From an uncultured Clostridium sp. (lineage in GTDB: Bacteria; Bacillota; Clostridia; TANB77; CAG-508), in NCBI GenBank assembly GCA_900555615.1, contig USMB01000004.1:1-61878 (forward strand): 61,878 bases of DNA, written 5' to 3'. Numbering within the stretch: the first letter of the stretch is position 1; each line of letters opens with the position of its first letter. The notes beneath the pieces are model-generated. The model was given only the letters and a program-made list of their open reading frames with translations. It made no database searches and was not told the DNA's origin. A program made the position numbers and the translations under genes. Positions 42,016 to 51,001 of the stretch are shown piece by piece.

Positions 42016-43695
42016 ATGGCAAATATATTAAAAGATAGTTATGATGAGCATTTTGCTTTGATAATAGGTATTAATAAATATGAAAATTTACCTGTTTTAG
42101 AATATGCAGTGAATGATGCTAAAGCAGTAAGAGATATACTAATTGAGAAATTTAATTATAAAGAAGAAAACATAAAATTCTTAATTGATGAACAAGCAAC
42201 TAATAAAAATATTATGGACGAATATTATAATTTGATAAATAACACAGCTATTAATGATTCTGTTCTTGTTTTTTTTGCAGGACATGGATCAACATATCCT
42301 TCAATTGATAAAGATAAAGGTTTTTTAGTACCTTGCGATGGAACAGAAATTAAAATGAATACATTAATAAGCTGGGATAGACTAATAAACGATTCTGAAT
42401 TGATAAAAGCTAAGCATATATTTTTTATAATGGATGCTTGCTATAGTGGACTAGCTTTATTAAGAAGTAATCCTTCAAAAAGATTTTTAAAAGATATGGT
42501 AAGAAGGCAATCAAGACAAGTATTAACTGCTGGAAAAGCTGATCAAACTGTAAAGGATTCTGGAGCGGAAACAAACAATTCTCTTTTTACGGGATATTTG
42601 TTAAAAGCCTTAAAAGGAGAGGCTAAAACTGAACAAGGTGTTATATGTGCAAGTTCTGTGATGAATTATGTATATAATAAGGTGGCAAATGACCCAAAAT
42701 CAAGACAAACACCTGGATACGGAAATGTAATGGGAGAAGGGGATTTTATATTTAATTATGATGAAATTTTTTCACAAAATCAAGATTTATCAAAAGATAA
42801 TGACTTTTTAGTTGAAATAGATAATGGAATAATAGAACAGAGAGTATTAGAAGAAGACAGATTAATAGACGAAATTAAAGAGCTTTTGTCAGATAATAAA
42901 AATTATATAAAAATTACAGATATAGTTAATAAACAGTTAAAAATATATTTATCTAAATCATCAATGTATAAAGATAATTATAATGCTGATAGTGATGAGG
43001 GGTTTATAAAGACAGTTGAACAATACAAGAAAGATATAGATATATTATTAAAAATTACAATACTCTTAACTTATTATGGAGGTGAATTATATTCTAATTT
43101 GATATTAAAAATAATGTCAAGAATAATACCAAAAGATAGGTATATATACTTACTATATTATCCTTTATATCTAATGTATTATGTTGTAATAATAAGTGGG
43201 ATAGAGGCAAAAAACTATAAAGTTTTAGAAGATGTTTTGCAATTAGATATATGTACAACTATGGATAGGGGAACATGCTATAGCGAAAGTAATTTATTGA
43301 TTAATACCTGCGATAGAGTAATGAATTTAATGAACGATTTTGATATATTCTTTCCAGAAAATAATTATAGATATCCATTAAGTGAGTACATATATAAAGA
43401 CTTACAGCCATTAATAGATGATTTTTTATATGTTGGAGATGAATATCCAGAACTATTCATATCTACAGAAATATTAATTAGTTGCTTTTATGCTATGAAA
43501 AATTATAGCGAAGATGAAAAGCAAGTTTGGGGACCATTAGGAAGATATACATATCAAATGATTCATACTAATAAACAAATAGAAAGTTTTCCAATCAACA
43601 AGATTATAGAAAAATTAAAATTATATACAATTGTATCTAATAAAGACGATTTTATTAAAAAATATGATGAATTTCTTTCAAAGCATTATTTTTAG
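42016..43695 (+). CDS. Caspase-like (peptidase C14) protein
   Basis: A 559-aa protein. The first 250 residues are a caspase fold: FALIIGINKYENLPVLEYAVNDA, catalytic His90 in FFAGHGS, catalytic Cys142 in DACYSGLA. The remaining 310 residues are helical with no recognised domain and may sense or hold a substrate. Bacterial caspase-like proteases often act in abortive infection. It is followed by a 205-aa gene that could be its target. ATG 42016 is 6 bases from GAGGTGG. Confidence 0.88.
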   Translation: MANILKDSYDEHFALIIGINKYENLPVLEYAVNDAKAVRDILIEKFNYKEENIKFLIDEQATNKNIMDEYYNLINNTAINDSVLVFFAGHGSTYPSIDKDKGFLVPCDGTEIKMNTLISWDRLINDSELIKAKHIFFIMDACYSGLALLRSNPSKRFLKDMVRRQSRQVLTAGKADQTVKDSGAETNNSLFTGYLLKALKGEAKTEQGVICASSVMNYVYNKVANDPKSRQTPGYGNVMGEGDFIFNYDEIFSQNQDLSKDNDFLVEIDNGIIEQRVLEEDRLIDEIKELLSDNKNYIKITDIVNKQLKIYLSKSSMYKDNYNADSDEGFIKTVEQYKKDIDILLKITILLTYYGGELYSNLILKIMSRIIPKDRYIYLLYYPLYLMYYVVIISGIEAKNYKVLEDVLQLDICTTMDRGTCYSESNLLINTCDRVMNLMNDFDIFFPENNYRYPLSEYIYKDLQPLIDDFLYVGDEYPELFISTEILISCFYAMKNYSEDEKQVWGPLGRYTYQMIHTNKQIESFPINKIIEKLKLYTIVSNKDDFIKKYDEFLSKHYF

Positions 43696-43758
43696 TAAAT
43701 AGAAATAAATTTTAATATTAAAAATAAGTATAATAATACATGAATATGGAGGTAGTAT

Positions 43759-44376
43759 ATGGATGAAAATAAAATTAATGCAAAAGATAAATTAGAATTA
43801 GTCGTTAATGCTGGATTACAAGCAATTCCATATATAGGAGGTCCTTTATCAACACTTTATTTTGGATACAAACAAGAACAACGTTTTCAAAGAGTTGAGC
43901 AAACTCTGAAAGAAGTGGCAAGTGAATTACAAAATTGTAAACTTCCTAAAATTGAAGAACATAATAGTGAGGAACTTATGCCATTAATAGATGAATTAAC
44001 AGATAAAATAGAAGATGAAAGAATTGAGTTGAAAAGAAATTTATATAAAGAATACTTTAAAAATATTTTAAAAACACCTACAAACGGGAATTATGAAGAA
44101 AGAAAATTATTTTTAGAAGTTTTATCTCAAATCACGCCATTGCAGATAGAATTGTTTCAATTTATATTAAAAAATCCTAATGTTATAGATGCTGATATAT
44201 TAAAACCAGATGTTGATATATCCTTAATAAAAAGTTCTATATTACAACTAGAAAATTATGGCTTAGTAATTGCTACATTAAATTCTATTACTTTGGGTGG
44301 AAGTCAGAGTGGAATGCCTATGAACCTTGTAGCAAGTGAATTTGGAAAAAGATTTAATGAATTTTGTTTAAAATAA
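43759..44376 (+). CDS. Helical partner protein of the caspase-like protease
   Basis: A 205-aa protein. Near the N-terminus is a short apolar segment (VVNAGLQAIPYIGGPLSTLY) of the type found in membrane-acting effectors, then a coiled coil (FQRVEQTLKEVASELQN) and a C-terminal winged-helix-like region. It starts 63 bases after the protease gene, has its own GGAGG, and ends at a bidirectional terminator, so the two form a unit. Function unknown; a protease-activated membrane effector is one possibility. Confidence 0.65.
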   Translation: MDENKINAKDKLELVVNAGLQAIPYIGGPLSTLYFGYKQEQRFQRVEQTLKEVASELQNCKLPKIEEHNSEELMPLIDELTDKIEDERIELKRNLYKEYFKNILKTPTNGNYEERKLFLEVLSQITPLQIELFQFILKNPNVIDADILKPDVDISLIKSSILQLENYGLVIATLNSITLGGSQSGMPMNLVASEFGKRFNEFCLK

Positions 44377-44383
44377 GATTATA

Positions 44384-44413
44384 AAAAAGTTACGCAGAAA
44401 AGCGTAACTTTTT
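44384..44413. terminator. Bidirectional terminator between convergent genes
   Basis: Perfect 12-bp stem AAAAAGTTACGC with GCGTAACTTTTT and a 6-base loop. Confidence 0.9.
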
Positions 44414-45689
44414 AACTTTTATTATCCAACCATTCATCAAATTCATCATAACTTTTTTTACCTGCTTTTATATCATTAATAAATTGTTTAGCTTCTTTTT
44501 TCCATTTTTCATAGTTAGTTTTGTAATATTCAATGTCTGGATTTCTTTTTACCATCATTGCTTTTTTGGCATATATTTGTCTATATTTACCATATACAGG
44601 TTCTTCATTTTCCTTCCTTTTTTGAGAAGTTTTTATTCCATATTCTCTACAAGTAATATCTTCAGAATATTTACCATTACAATATAATGTATTATTTTTA
44701 TCAGAGAAAAAATATTTTCCACATACTTGACATTTTTTTATGTATTCAACATTATTTAAAGTAATATGATAAAGTATAATATAGAAATATGTAAATAAAT
44801 TATTAGTTTCAAAGCTATATTTGTGTCCTATAATCTTTTTTCCATCTGGATCATTTTTTAACATATTTTCTATTAAAAAATTTTCATTAGATAATGGATC
44901 AGATAGAGTTTCTTTGATTTTATTTAAAATATTGCTTTTAAAAGTAGGGTCATTAAACCAAAAGCCTAATTTATAATCACAAATATAATCATTTGCAAAA
45001 TTTTTAATTTCTTCTGATATGTTTTGATATATATAGAATCTCTGAGCATTAGTTAATTTAGATAATCTTTTTTCTTTATTATTATTAAATATATAATCTA
45101 CAAAGTTTTTAAATAATTTTTGTTTTTCTATTAAATAATATTTTTCACTTTCATAGAGTTGTTTAGCGCATTCCTTTAATAAAGATTTTTCTACAATATG
45201 TGTAGGTCTTTCTGAATCTATATAAATAATGTTTTCACCAAAGCCTTTAAAAATTTTATTTAATTGCTTTTTAGGTATTTTACTTAAATACATAAAAATA
45301 AAAGTACAGAAAAATTTAAAGAAATCTTCAAATTTATAAAAGTCTAAATTTAAAAACCCCATTAAATTATCTCCTAATGCAGTTCTGTCATAATCATAGC
45401 TTAATTTTAAATCTAAATCTATTTTCTCTATATCTTGTACAAATAATGTATTAGCTGGAAAATTTGGAAATTGTTTATGTATTAAAGTAAGAAATAGATC
45501 ATCCATAAGTTCATCTTTTCTTTTTATATTCATTTCTTTATAAAATCGATCTACCAGTTTCTCTGTTTGTTTAGTAGATAAATTTATTTTACTGGTATCA
45601 AATGAAATTGAATAAAATTTATTTAATTCAAAAGGATTTTTTCCATTATATAAGTTTAATTCTATAAAATAAGATTCAATTTTTTCCAT
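44412..45689 (-). CDS. DUF6076-like protein with C-terminal zinc-binding motif
   Basis: A 425-aa largely helical protein. The C-terminal 110 residues contain KCQVCGKYFFSDKNNTLYC and TCREYG, a treble-clef-like Cys cluster typical of DUF6076 proteins on Clostridia mobile elements. Function unknown. A GTTAAC site lies 15 bases before its start (45704), so it may share regulation with int and the HTH gene. GGAGG site. Confidence 0.7.
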   Translation of the reverse strand: MEKIESYFIELNLYNGKNPFELNKFYSISFDTSKINLSTKQTEKLVDRFYKEMNIKRKDELMDDLFLTLIHKQFPNFPANTLFVQDIEKIDLDLKLSYDYDRTALGDNLMGFLNLDFYKFEDFFKFFCTFIFMYLSKIPKKQLNKIFKGFGENIIYIDSERPTHIVEKSLLKECAKQLYESEKYYLIEKQKLFKNFVDYIFNNNKEKRLSKLTNAQRFYIYQNISEEIKNFANDYICDYKLGFWFNDPTFKSNILNKIKETLSDPLSNENFLIENMLKNDPDGKKIIGHKYSFETNNLFTYFYIILYHITLNNVEYIKKCQVCGKYFFSDKNNTLYCNGKYSEDITCREYGIKTSQKRKENEEPVYGKYRQIYAKKAMMVKRNPDIEYYKTNYEKWKKEAKQFINDIKAGKKSYDEFDEWLDNKS

Positions 45690-45774
45690 TTTAATTCCTC
45701 CGTGTTAACAGTAAAAATTCGTACAGTAAGGGATTTTAGCTGTTATCATTTCTAAAAAACTTTCAATAAAATTC

Positions 45775-45815
45775 TTGTCTTAGTTAACTATAATTAGTAT
45801 AATTCAATTGTTAAC
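45775..45815 (+). promoter_or_regulatory. Promoter of the HTH/replication operon with paired GTTAAC operators
   Basis: TTGTCT (45775-45780), 17-bp spacer, TATAAT (45798-45803). GTTAAC at 45783 (spacer) and 45810 (start region), again 27 bp apart, mirroring the integrase promoter. Confidence 0.7.
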
Positions 45816-45854
45816 AAAAGTCAACTTTAAATAAAAGAAAGATGAGGTGATTTT

Positions 45855-46055
45855 ATGGAACTACAAAAAGTACAAAGAACAACACTAACAATGAAAGAAG
45901 CAGCAGAGTATTTAGGAATATCTTATTGGTTGATTAATCAATTAGTAAGAAAAAAACAAATACCATGCTCAAAGGTTGGTGGAAAATTTCTATTTAGAGT
46001 TCAAGCATTAGATGAATATTTAAATAGAAAAGAAAAAGAATCAGTTAGTTACTAA
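45855..46055 (+). CDS. Excisionase-family HTH protein of element 2
   Basis: A 66-aa MerR/excisionase HTH protein: LTMKEAAEYLGISYWLINQLVRKKQIPCSKVGGKFLF. It closely matches the protein at 26937 on ICE 1. It is the first gene of the replication-mobilization operon and may be the excisionase or the regulator binding GTTAAC sites. GAGGTG ribosome site. Confidence 0.8.
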   Translation: MELQKVQRTTLTMKEAAEYLGISYWLINQLVRKKQIPCSKVGGKFLFRVQALDEYLNRKEKESVSY

Positions 46056-46082
46056 CTAAAAGGAAAGTGAGGAAAGGAGGAT

Positions 46083-46601
46083 ATGTATGAATTACCTTGG
46101 TTTAAAACAGAAACCAATATATTTTCAAACAGAAAAATTCAGTTGATTTTAAAATTAACTGATGGTGATACTTATTTTAGAGTATGGATACAGTTAATTG
46201 CATTAGCAGTTGAATGTAATAACAAAGGAAGGTTAGAAATAGGAGGTAATAATCCTATGACAATAGAAAACTTTTCAAAGATTATGGGAAAATCTAAGAA
46301 AAAAATAGAAAAAATTTTAAATAAATTTCTAGAATTAGAAATGTTAATGAAAGAAGGGGAAACATTTCTAATAAAAAATTGGGACAAGTATCAAAGTATT
46401 GAAAACTATGAAAAATATCAAATGCAAAATAGAGAAAGACAAAAAAGATATCGTGAAAAATTAAAATGTGAAAAAGAAAAAAGTAACGTTATTCAAACGT
46501 TAAGTAACGGAGAAGAAAAGAATACAAAAGAATTAAGAATAAGAAAAGAAGAAAATATAAGAGAGGAGAGAGATAATGGTTTTAGGGAATATAAAATATA
46601 A
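46083..46601 (+). CDS. Phage replisome organizer/DnaD-like replication initiator
   Basis: A 172-aa protein with the N-terminal winged-helix pattern of phage replisome organizers (WFKTETNIFSNRKIQLIL, DTYFRVWIQLIALA) and a basic, charged C-terminal tail. Such proteins bind the origin and recruit the helicase loader encoded next. It overlaps the DnaC-like gene by 26 bases. Suggests that the element can replicate after excision. Confidence 0.85.
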   Translation: MYELPWFKTETNIFSNRKIQLILKLTDGDTYFRVWIQLIALAVECNNKGRLEIGGNNPMTIENFSKIMGKSKKKIEKILNKFLELEMLMKEGETFLIKNWDKYQSIENYEKYQMQNRERQKRYREKLKCEKEKSNVIQTLSNGEEKNTKELRIRKEENIREERDNGFREYKI

Positions 46602-47391
46602 CGAAGTTATCCACAAAAAATTGAAAAAATGTGAGTACTGTGGTAGAGAATTAACTCCAATTGGACTTAATTATTTATATGCTAATTTTTCTCCAGATAA
46701 TATTGAATATGAGAGATGTACTTGCAAAAAAGCACAAGAATATTGGAAAGAGAAAGATAAACAAGACTATGAAATTGCAAAAAGAAAACATTTTAGAGAA
46801 GTTATAAACAAGATATATAAACAAAATTATATTGGCAAGAAATTTCAAAATCTGAACTTTGAAAATTTTAATAGTAATTCAGAAAATGAATTAGCTATAG
46901 CAATTGCTAAAGACTATGTAAATAAAAATATTAAAAGCGAATGTACAAATGGACTGATAATAATGGGCGAGTCAGGAGTTGGAAAAACACATTTAGCAGC
47001 ATCAATTGCTAATAGATTAATTGAAAATGACAAGATAGTATTAATTGGAAGATTAACAACTTTATTAGACATGATAAAGGAAACTTTTAAGGATAATACG
47101 AAGTCAGAAAACGAATTAATTGAGCTATATTCAAATGTAGATATGATAATAATTGATGATTTAGGAACAGAAAAAATAAGCAACTGGGCATTAGAAAAAT
47201 TATATACAATAATAGAAAATAGGAATGAAAATAGATTACCAATAATTATTACAACAAGATTTGATAAACAAGGATTAATTGAAAGATTTAGTCAAAGTCA
47301 AGATGAGCAATTAGTAGATGCAATTATCTCAAAATTGTATCAAATGTGTTATGGAGTGACACTAAAAAGTATGAAAAAAGAGTTAGTATAA
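46576..47391 (+). CDS. DnaC-like helicase loader ATPase
   Basis: A 271-aa protein with an N-terminal zinc ribbon (CEYCGREL, CTCKKA) and an AAA+ domain: Walker A GESGVGKTH, Walker B MIIIDDLGTE, sensor ITTRFD. This is the DnaC/DnaI pattern for loading the replicative helicase. Pairs with the initiator-like gene upstream. Confidence 0.9.
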   Translation: MVLGNIKYNEVIHKKLKKCEYCGRELTPIGLNYLYANFSPDNIEYERCTCKKAQEYWKEKDKQDYEIAKRKHFREVINKIYKQNYIGKKFQNLNFENFNSNSENELAIAIAKDYVNKNIKSECTNGLIIMGESGVGKTHLAASIANRLIENDKIVLIGRLTTLLDMIKETFKDNTKSENELIELYSNVDMIIIDDLGTEKISNWALEKLYTIIENRNENRLPIIITTRFDKQGLIERFSQSQDEQLVDAIISKLYQMCYGVTLKSMKKELV

Positions 47392-47484
47392 GTCCGCAAA
47401 ACTAAAAATACTAACCATTAACTATATTATTATTTTAATATAAAAAATAAAAAAAGTAAATAGAAAAAGAAAGGATTTGATAAT

Positions 47485-47871
47485 ATGAGAAGTTATAAAG
47501 AATATAAAGAAATAGAAATAAAGGATATAAAAGGATGCAATTATATTGCTATTACTGTAGCTAATTTAGATAAAATTTGTTTGCAAAGAGATAAAATAAG
47601 AAAACATGGTATAGAGAGACCAATAGAAGTTATTGAAGTAGGAAATGGATACAGAATACTAAAAGGAAGATTTAAAATGATAGCAGCAAAAACATTAGGT
47701 TATGATAAGATACCATGTTTAATAAGAGATACAAAACAAGAAATTTTATTAAGAAAATTAAACAAAATATATAAATTAGAAGATAAAAATAATGAGATAA
47801 AAGGAACTATAAATGATGGAAAAAAATCATATTCTTACGATGAAAATCGTTTTAAATTAAAAATTTTATAA
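47485..47871 (+). CDS. ParB-like nuclease-domain protein
   Basis: A 128-aa protein with the core GIERPIEVIEVGNGYRILKG and RFKMIAAKTLGYDKIPCLI, which is a ParB N-domain (box II replaced by KGRFKM). It lacks the C-terminal dimerization part of full ParB. Located between the replication genes and the oriT candidate; role uncertain. Confidence 0.75.
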   Translation: MRSYKEYKEIEIKDIKGCNYIAITVANLDKICLQRDKIRKHGIERPIEVIEVGNGYRILKGRFKMIAAKTLGYDKIPCLIRDTKQEILLRKLNKIYKLEDKNNEIKGTINDGKKSYSYDENRFKLKIL

Positions 47872-47984
47872 TAAAAATCAGAAGAAAAATGCTTGGATTT
47901 TAAATCAAAAAGTCCAAGTATTTTTCAAAATATATGATGCATTTGATAAAGAAAAGGTGATTTTTTAGTACTAAAAATATGTAT

Positions 47985-48052
47985 GCTATTGTCCTAGCAA
48001 GCAATGAATTTCGGCAGCTCGAAATTCAAAATGGGGAAATTCCCCAATCCCC
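47985..48052 (+). other. Candidate oriT of element 2
   Basis: Noncoding stretch just before the relaxase with a perfect inverted repeat GAATTTCG (48006-48013) and CGAAATTC (48020-48027), then the palindrome GGGGAAATTCCCC (48033-48045) and CCCC again. It is unlike the ICE 1 oriT candidate, so the element likely uses its own relaxase. Nick site not determinable by eye. Confidence 0.55.
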
Positions 48053-48076
48053 TTTTTAATGAAAGGAGAAATAAGA

Positions 48077-49447
48077 ATGGCGACTACAAGTTTGTGGAAA
48101 GTGGACAAAAGATTAGATCATGTGATTGATTATGCAACAGATGAAGAAAAGACAAAAAATGAGAATGAAAGAGGTAATTTTGATAGTATAGAAAAATTAT
48201 TAACTTATGCTACTAATCCAGATAAAACAGAAAAGCTTTTCTATACAACAGGAATAAATTGTAAAGTTGATAATGCGGTTAAAGAAATGCAATTTGTAAA
48301 AAGGTTATATGGAAAAGAAAAAGGAATACTTGCATTTCATGGTTATCAATCTTTTAAAGAGGGAGAAGTTACTCCAGAGATAGCTCATGAAATTGGAGTA
48401 AGACTTGCAGAAGAAATGTGGGGAGATAGATTTCAAGTAGTGGTATCTACACATCTGAATACAGATAATATTCATAATCATTTTGTAATTAATTCAGTTT
48501 CATTTAAAGATGGATATAAGTATTATAGTAACCTTAGTAATACAGCATTACTTCGAAAAACATCAGACGAAATATGTGAGGAATATGGACTAAGTGTTTT
48601 AGAAGAAAAGACCTGTAAATCTGGAATTAACTTTGAAAACTTTTATAAAAAATCTATGAAAGAATCAGAATATTATAAATTTGCAAAAGAAGATATAGAT
48701 TATGCAATAGAACATTCATGGACATATCAAGAATTTATAAAAAAAATAAAAGACATGGGATATGAAGTGTATTTTAGAGCAAATAAAATTAGTATAAGAA
48801 GGTATCCATACAAAAGAAATATTAGAATTGAACGAGCCTTTGAAGAAGAGTATTCTATTGAAAATATTAAAAATAAAATTTACAGTAGATATCCAAGTAG
48901 AGAAGAAGTAATTAAACCTAAAACTTATGATAAAAGATTATTTTATAAAGGTAGCATAAAGAAATTAAGGAAGCCTAAAGGAATAATTGCTTTATATTAT
49001 TACTATTGTTATTTGTTAAAAGTTTATCCAAAGAAAAATTTAAACTATAAACTTTCGCCAGAAATGAGAGAAGCAGTTAAAAAGATGGACAAGTATTCAG
49101 AACAAATAAGATTTATATGTAAGTATAAGTTAGAAACTATAAATGATATAGATAATTTAAAAGAGCAGAAGCAAGAAGAATTACAAAAGACTTTGAATAC
49201 AAGGAATAGGTTGTATTATAAAAGACAGAAATTAAATAATGAAAGTGAAAAAGATGTTGTAACTAAAGAAATAATTAGTGTTACTTCTGCTATAGAGAAA
49301 GTTAGGAAAGAGATTAGGTTGTGTGATGAAATTGGAGATAATGCGAGGAAGATGAAAGAGCAGATAAAACAGATGTATGAAAAGGAGAAAAAGAAAGTAA
49401 AAGAAAAAGATCAAAAGAAGAAAAAGAGGAGTACATATGAAAAATAA
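48077..49447 (+). CDS. MOBP-like relaxase of element 2
   Basis: A 456-aa protein. The three-His motif is THLNTDNIHNHFVIN (His126, His133, His135), with candidate catalytic tyrosines in VIDYAT and LTYAT near the N-terminus. The C-terminal 150 residues are a highly charged coiled coil. No coupling protein or channel gene follows, so the element is mobilizable and not self-transmissible. ATG 48077 has AAAGGAG 8 bases upstream. Confidence 0.9.
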   Translation: MATTSLWKVDKRLDHVIDYATDEEKTKNENERGNFDSIEKLLTYATNPDKTEKLFYTTGINCKVDNAVKEMQFVKRLYGKEKGILAFHGYQSFKEGEVTPEIAHEIGVRLAEEMWGDRFQVVVSTHLNTDNIHNHFVINSVSFKDGYKYYSNLSNTALLRKTSDEICEEYGLSVLEEKTCKSGINFENFYKKSMKESEYYKFAKEDIDYAIEHSWTYQEFIKKIKDMGYEVYFRANKISIRRYPYKRNIRIERAFEEEYSIENIKNKIYSRYPSREEVIKPKTYDKRLFYKGSIKKLRKPKGIIALYYYYCYLLKVYPKKNLNYKLSPEMREAVKKMDKYSEQIRFICKYKLETINDIDNLKEQKQEELQKTLNTRNRLYYKRQKLNNESEKDVVTKEIISVTSAIEKVRKEIRLCDEIGDNARKMKEQIKQMYEKEKKKVKEKDQKKKKRSTYEK

Positions 49448-49472
49448 GTATATAAAATTTATAAAAATATAG

Positions 49473-49501
49473 TTGAATAGTTGTTAAAAAATAACTATTA
49501 T
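49473..49501 (+). promoter_or_regulatory. Promoter of the methyltransferase-GHKL-HNH operon
   Basis: TTGAAT (49473-49478), 17-bp spacer, TATTAT (49496-49501). The spacer and -10 form an imperfect hairpin AATAGTT with AACTATT. Confidence 0.5.
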
Positions 49502-49544
49502 GATAAAATTTAAAAGAATAATTGTAAAATAAAGAGGAATAAAA

Positions 49545-50987
49545 ATGGATAAAAATTGCAAATATAAATGTCAAATTTTTACACCCATAGAAAATGTAGA
49601 AGAATTATTAGATTGGGCAGAATATAAAAAAAATATATATGGAAAAAAAGTTATAGAAAATTCGTGTGGTGACGGGCAAATTCTAATAAGAATAGTAGAA
49701 AGATATATTGAAGATTCATTAAGACAAAATAAAGATATAACAGAAATAAAATCAGGATTAGAGAATGATATATATGGTATAGAATTAGATCCAAAACATT
49801 ATAAAAAATGTAAAGAAAATTTAGATACTATTGCTAACAAATACAATATTAATAAAGTTAAATGGCATTTATATTGTGAGGATTCTCTAAAAAAGAACTT
49901 TGAATTTAAATTTGATTATGTTATAGGGAATCCTCCATATATTAATTATAGGGATCTAGATGAAAAAACACGAAAATATACAAAAGAAAATTTTAAAGTA
50001 TGTGAAAAAGGAAAGTTTGATTATTGCTATGCATTTATTGAAAAAGGAATAATCAGCTTAAAAGAACATGGAAGGATGGCGTATTTAATACCAGGAAGTA
50101 TATTTAAGAACGTATTTTCTCAAGAACTAAGACAATATATGCTACCACATATATTAGAGATACATGATTACGATAATAGAAAACTATTTAATAAAAATAA
50201 TAGTAATCAAAATAGAAATATTTTGACTTCTTCAGCAGTAATTATAATAGAGAAAAATAGTAACAGTAAGAGTATAAAATATGTAAATGAATATAATAAA
50301 ACAGAAAAAAACTTATATAAGAAAAATCTAAATGGGAAATGGCTATTTTCAAATAAAAAAATTAATAGTAAGAATAAAAGATTTGGAGATTTTTTTAAAG
50401 CATCTAATTCTGTTGCTACATTATTGAATTCAGTGTTTGTTATAAATGATTATACAGAGAATACAAACTATATAAAAAAAGGTGAAATGAGTATAGAAAA
50501 AGGAATTCTAAAAAAAGCAGTTAGTCCAAGAAGTTTAAACAATAAAATTTCAGAAATGATTATATTTCCATATAAATATGATCAACAAAATATTATTATA
50601 AGATATGAAGAGAATAAATTGAAAAAGTTATATCCAAATGCATATAAATACTTAATGTTAAATAAAAAAGCTTTAGATAACAGAAAATCTGATACTTCAG
50701 CAAGGTGGTATGAATACGGTAGAAGTCAAGCTCTAAATGATATGAATAGAGAAAAATTATTACTATCAATAGTAGTGACGAAAAAAGTTAAAATATATGA
50801 ATTAGATAAGGATACAATACCATATTCTGGTATATATATAATACCTAAAAAAGACAAAACTTTAAAAGAAGCAAAAGAAATTTTAGAAAGTAAAGAATTT
50901 TTCGAATATGTAAAAAATGTTGGGATTAATGCTAGTGGTGAATCTATAAGAATTACTAGTAGTGATATAAATAATTATATGTTTTAG
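49545..50987 (+). CDS. Adenine-specific DNA methyltransferase (Eco57I/TaqI class)
   Basis: A 480-aa protein. Motif I is in ENSCGDGQILIRIVE (about residues 38-52), the acidic motif II IYGIELDP, motif IV VIGNPPYINY (NPPY, about residue 130), and a C-terminal target-recognition region containing SDTSARWYEYGRSQ. This is the gamma-class N6-adenine methyltransferase layout. It has no nuclease domain of its own. It is first in a tight four-gene operon and probably marks self DNA for the three downstream products. Confidence 0.9.
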   Translation: MDKNCKYKCQIFTPIENVEELLDWAEYKKNIYGKKVIENSCGDGQILIRIVERYIEDSLRQNKDITEIKSGLENDIYGIELDPKHYKKCKENLDTIANKYNINKVKWHLYCEDSLKKNFEFKFDYVIGNPPYINYRDLDEKTRKYTKENFKVCEKGKFDYCYAFIEKGIISLKEHGRMAYLIPGSIFKNVFSQELRQYMLPHILEIHDYDNRKLFNKNNSNQNRNILTSSAVIIIEKNSNSKSIKYVNEYNKTEKNLYKKNLNGKWLFSNKKINSKNKRFGDFFKASNSVATLLNSVFVINDYTENTNYIKKGEMSIEKGILKKAVSPRSLNNKISEMIIFPYKYDQQNIIIRYEENKLKKLYPNAYKYLMLNKKALDNRKSDTSARWYEYGRSQALNDMNREKLLLSIVVTKKVKIYELDKDTIPYSGIYIIPKKDKTLKEAKEILESKEFFEYVKNVGINASGESIRITSSDINNYMF

Positions 50988-51001
50988 AAGGGATTTCATA
51001 G

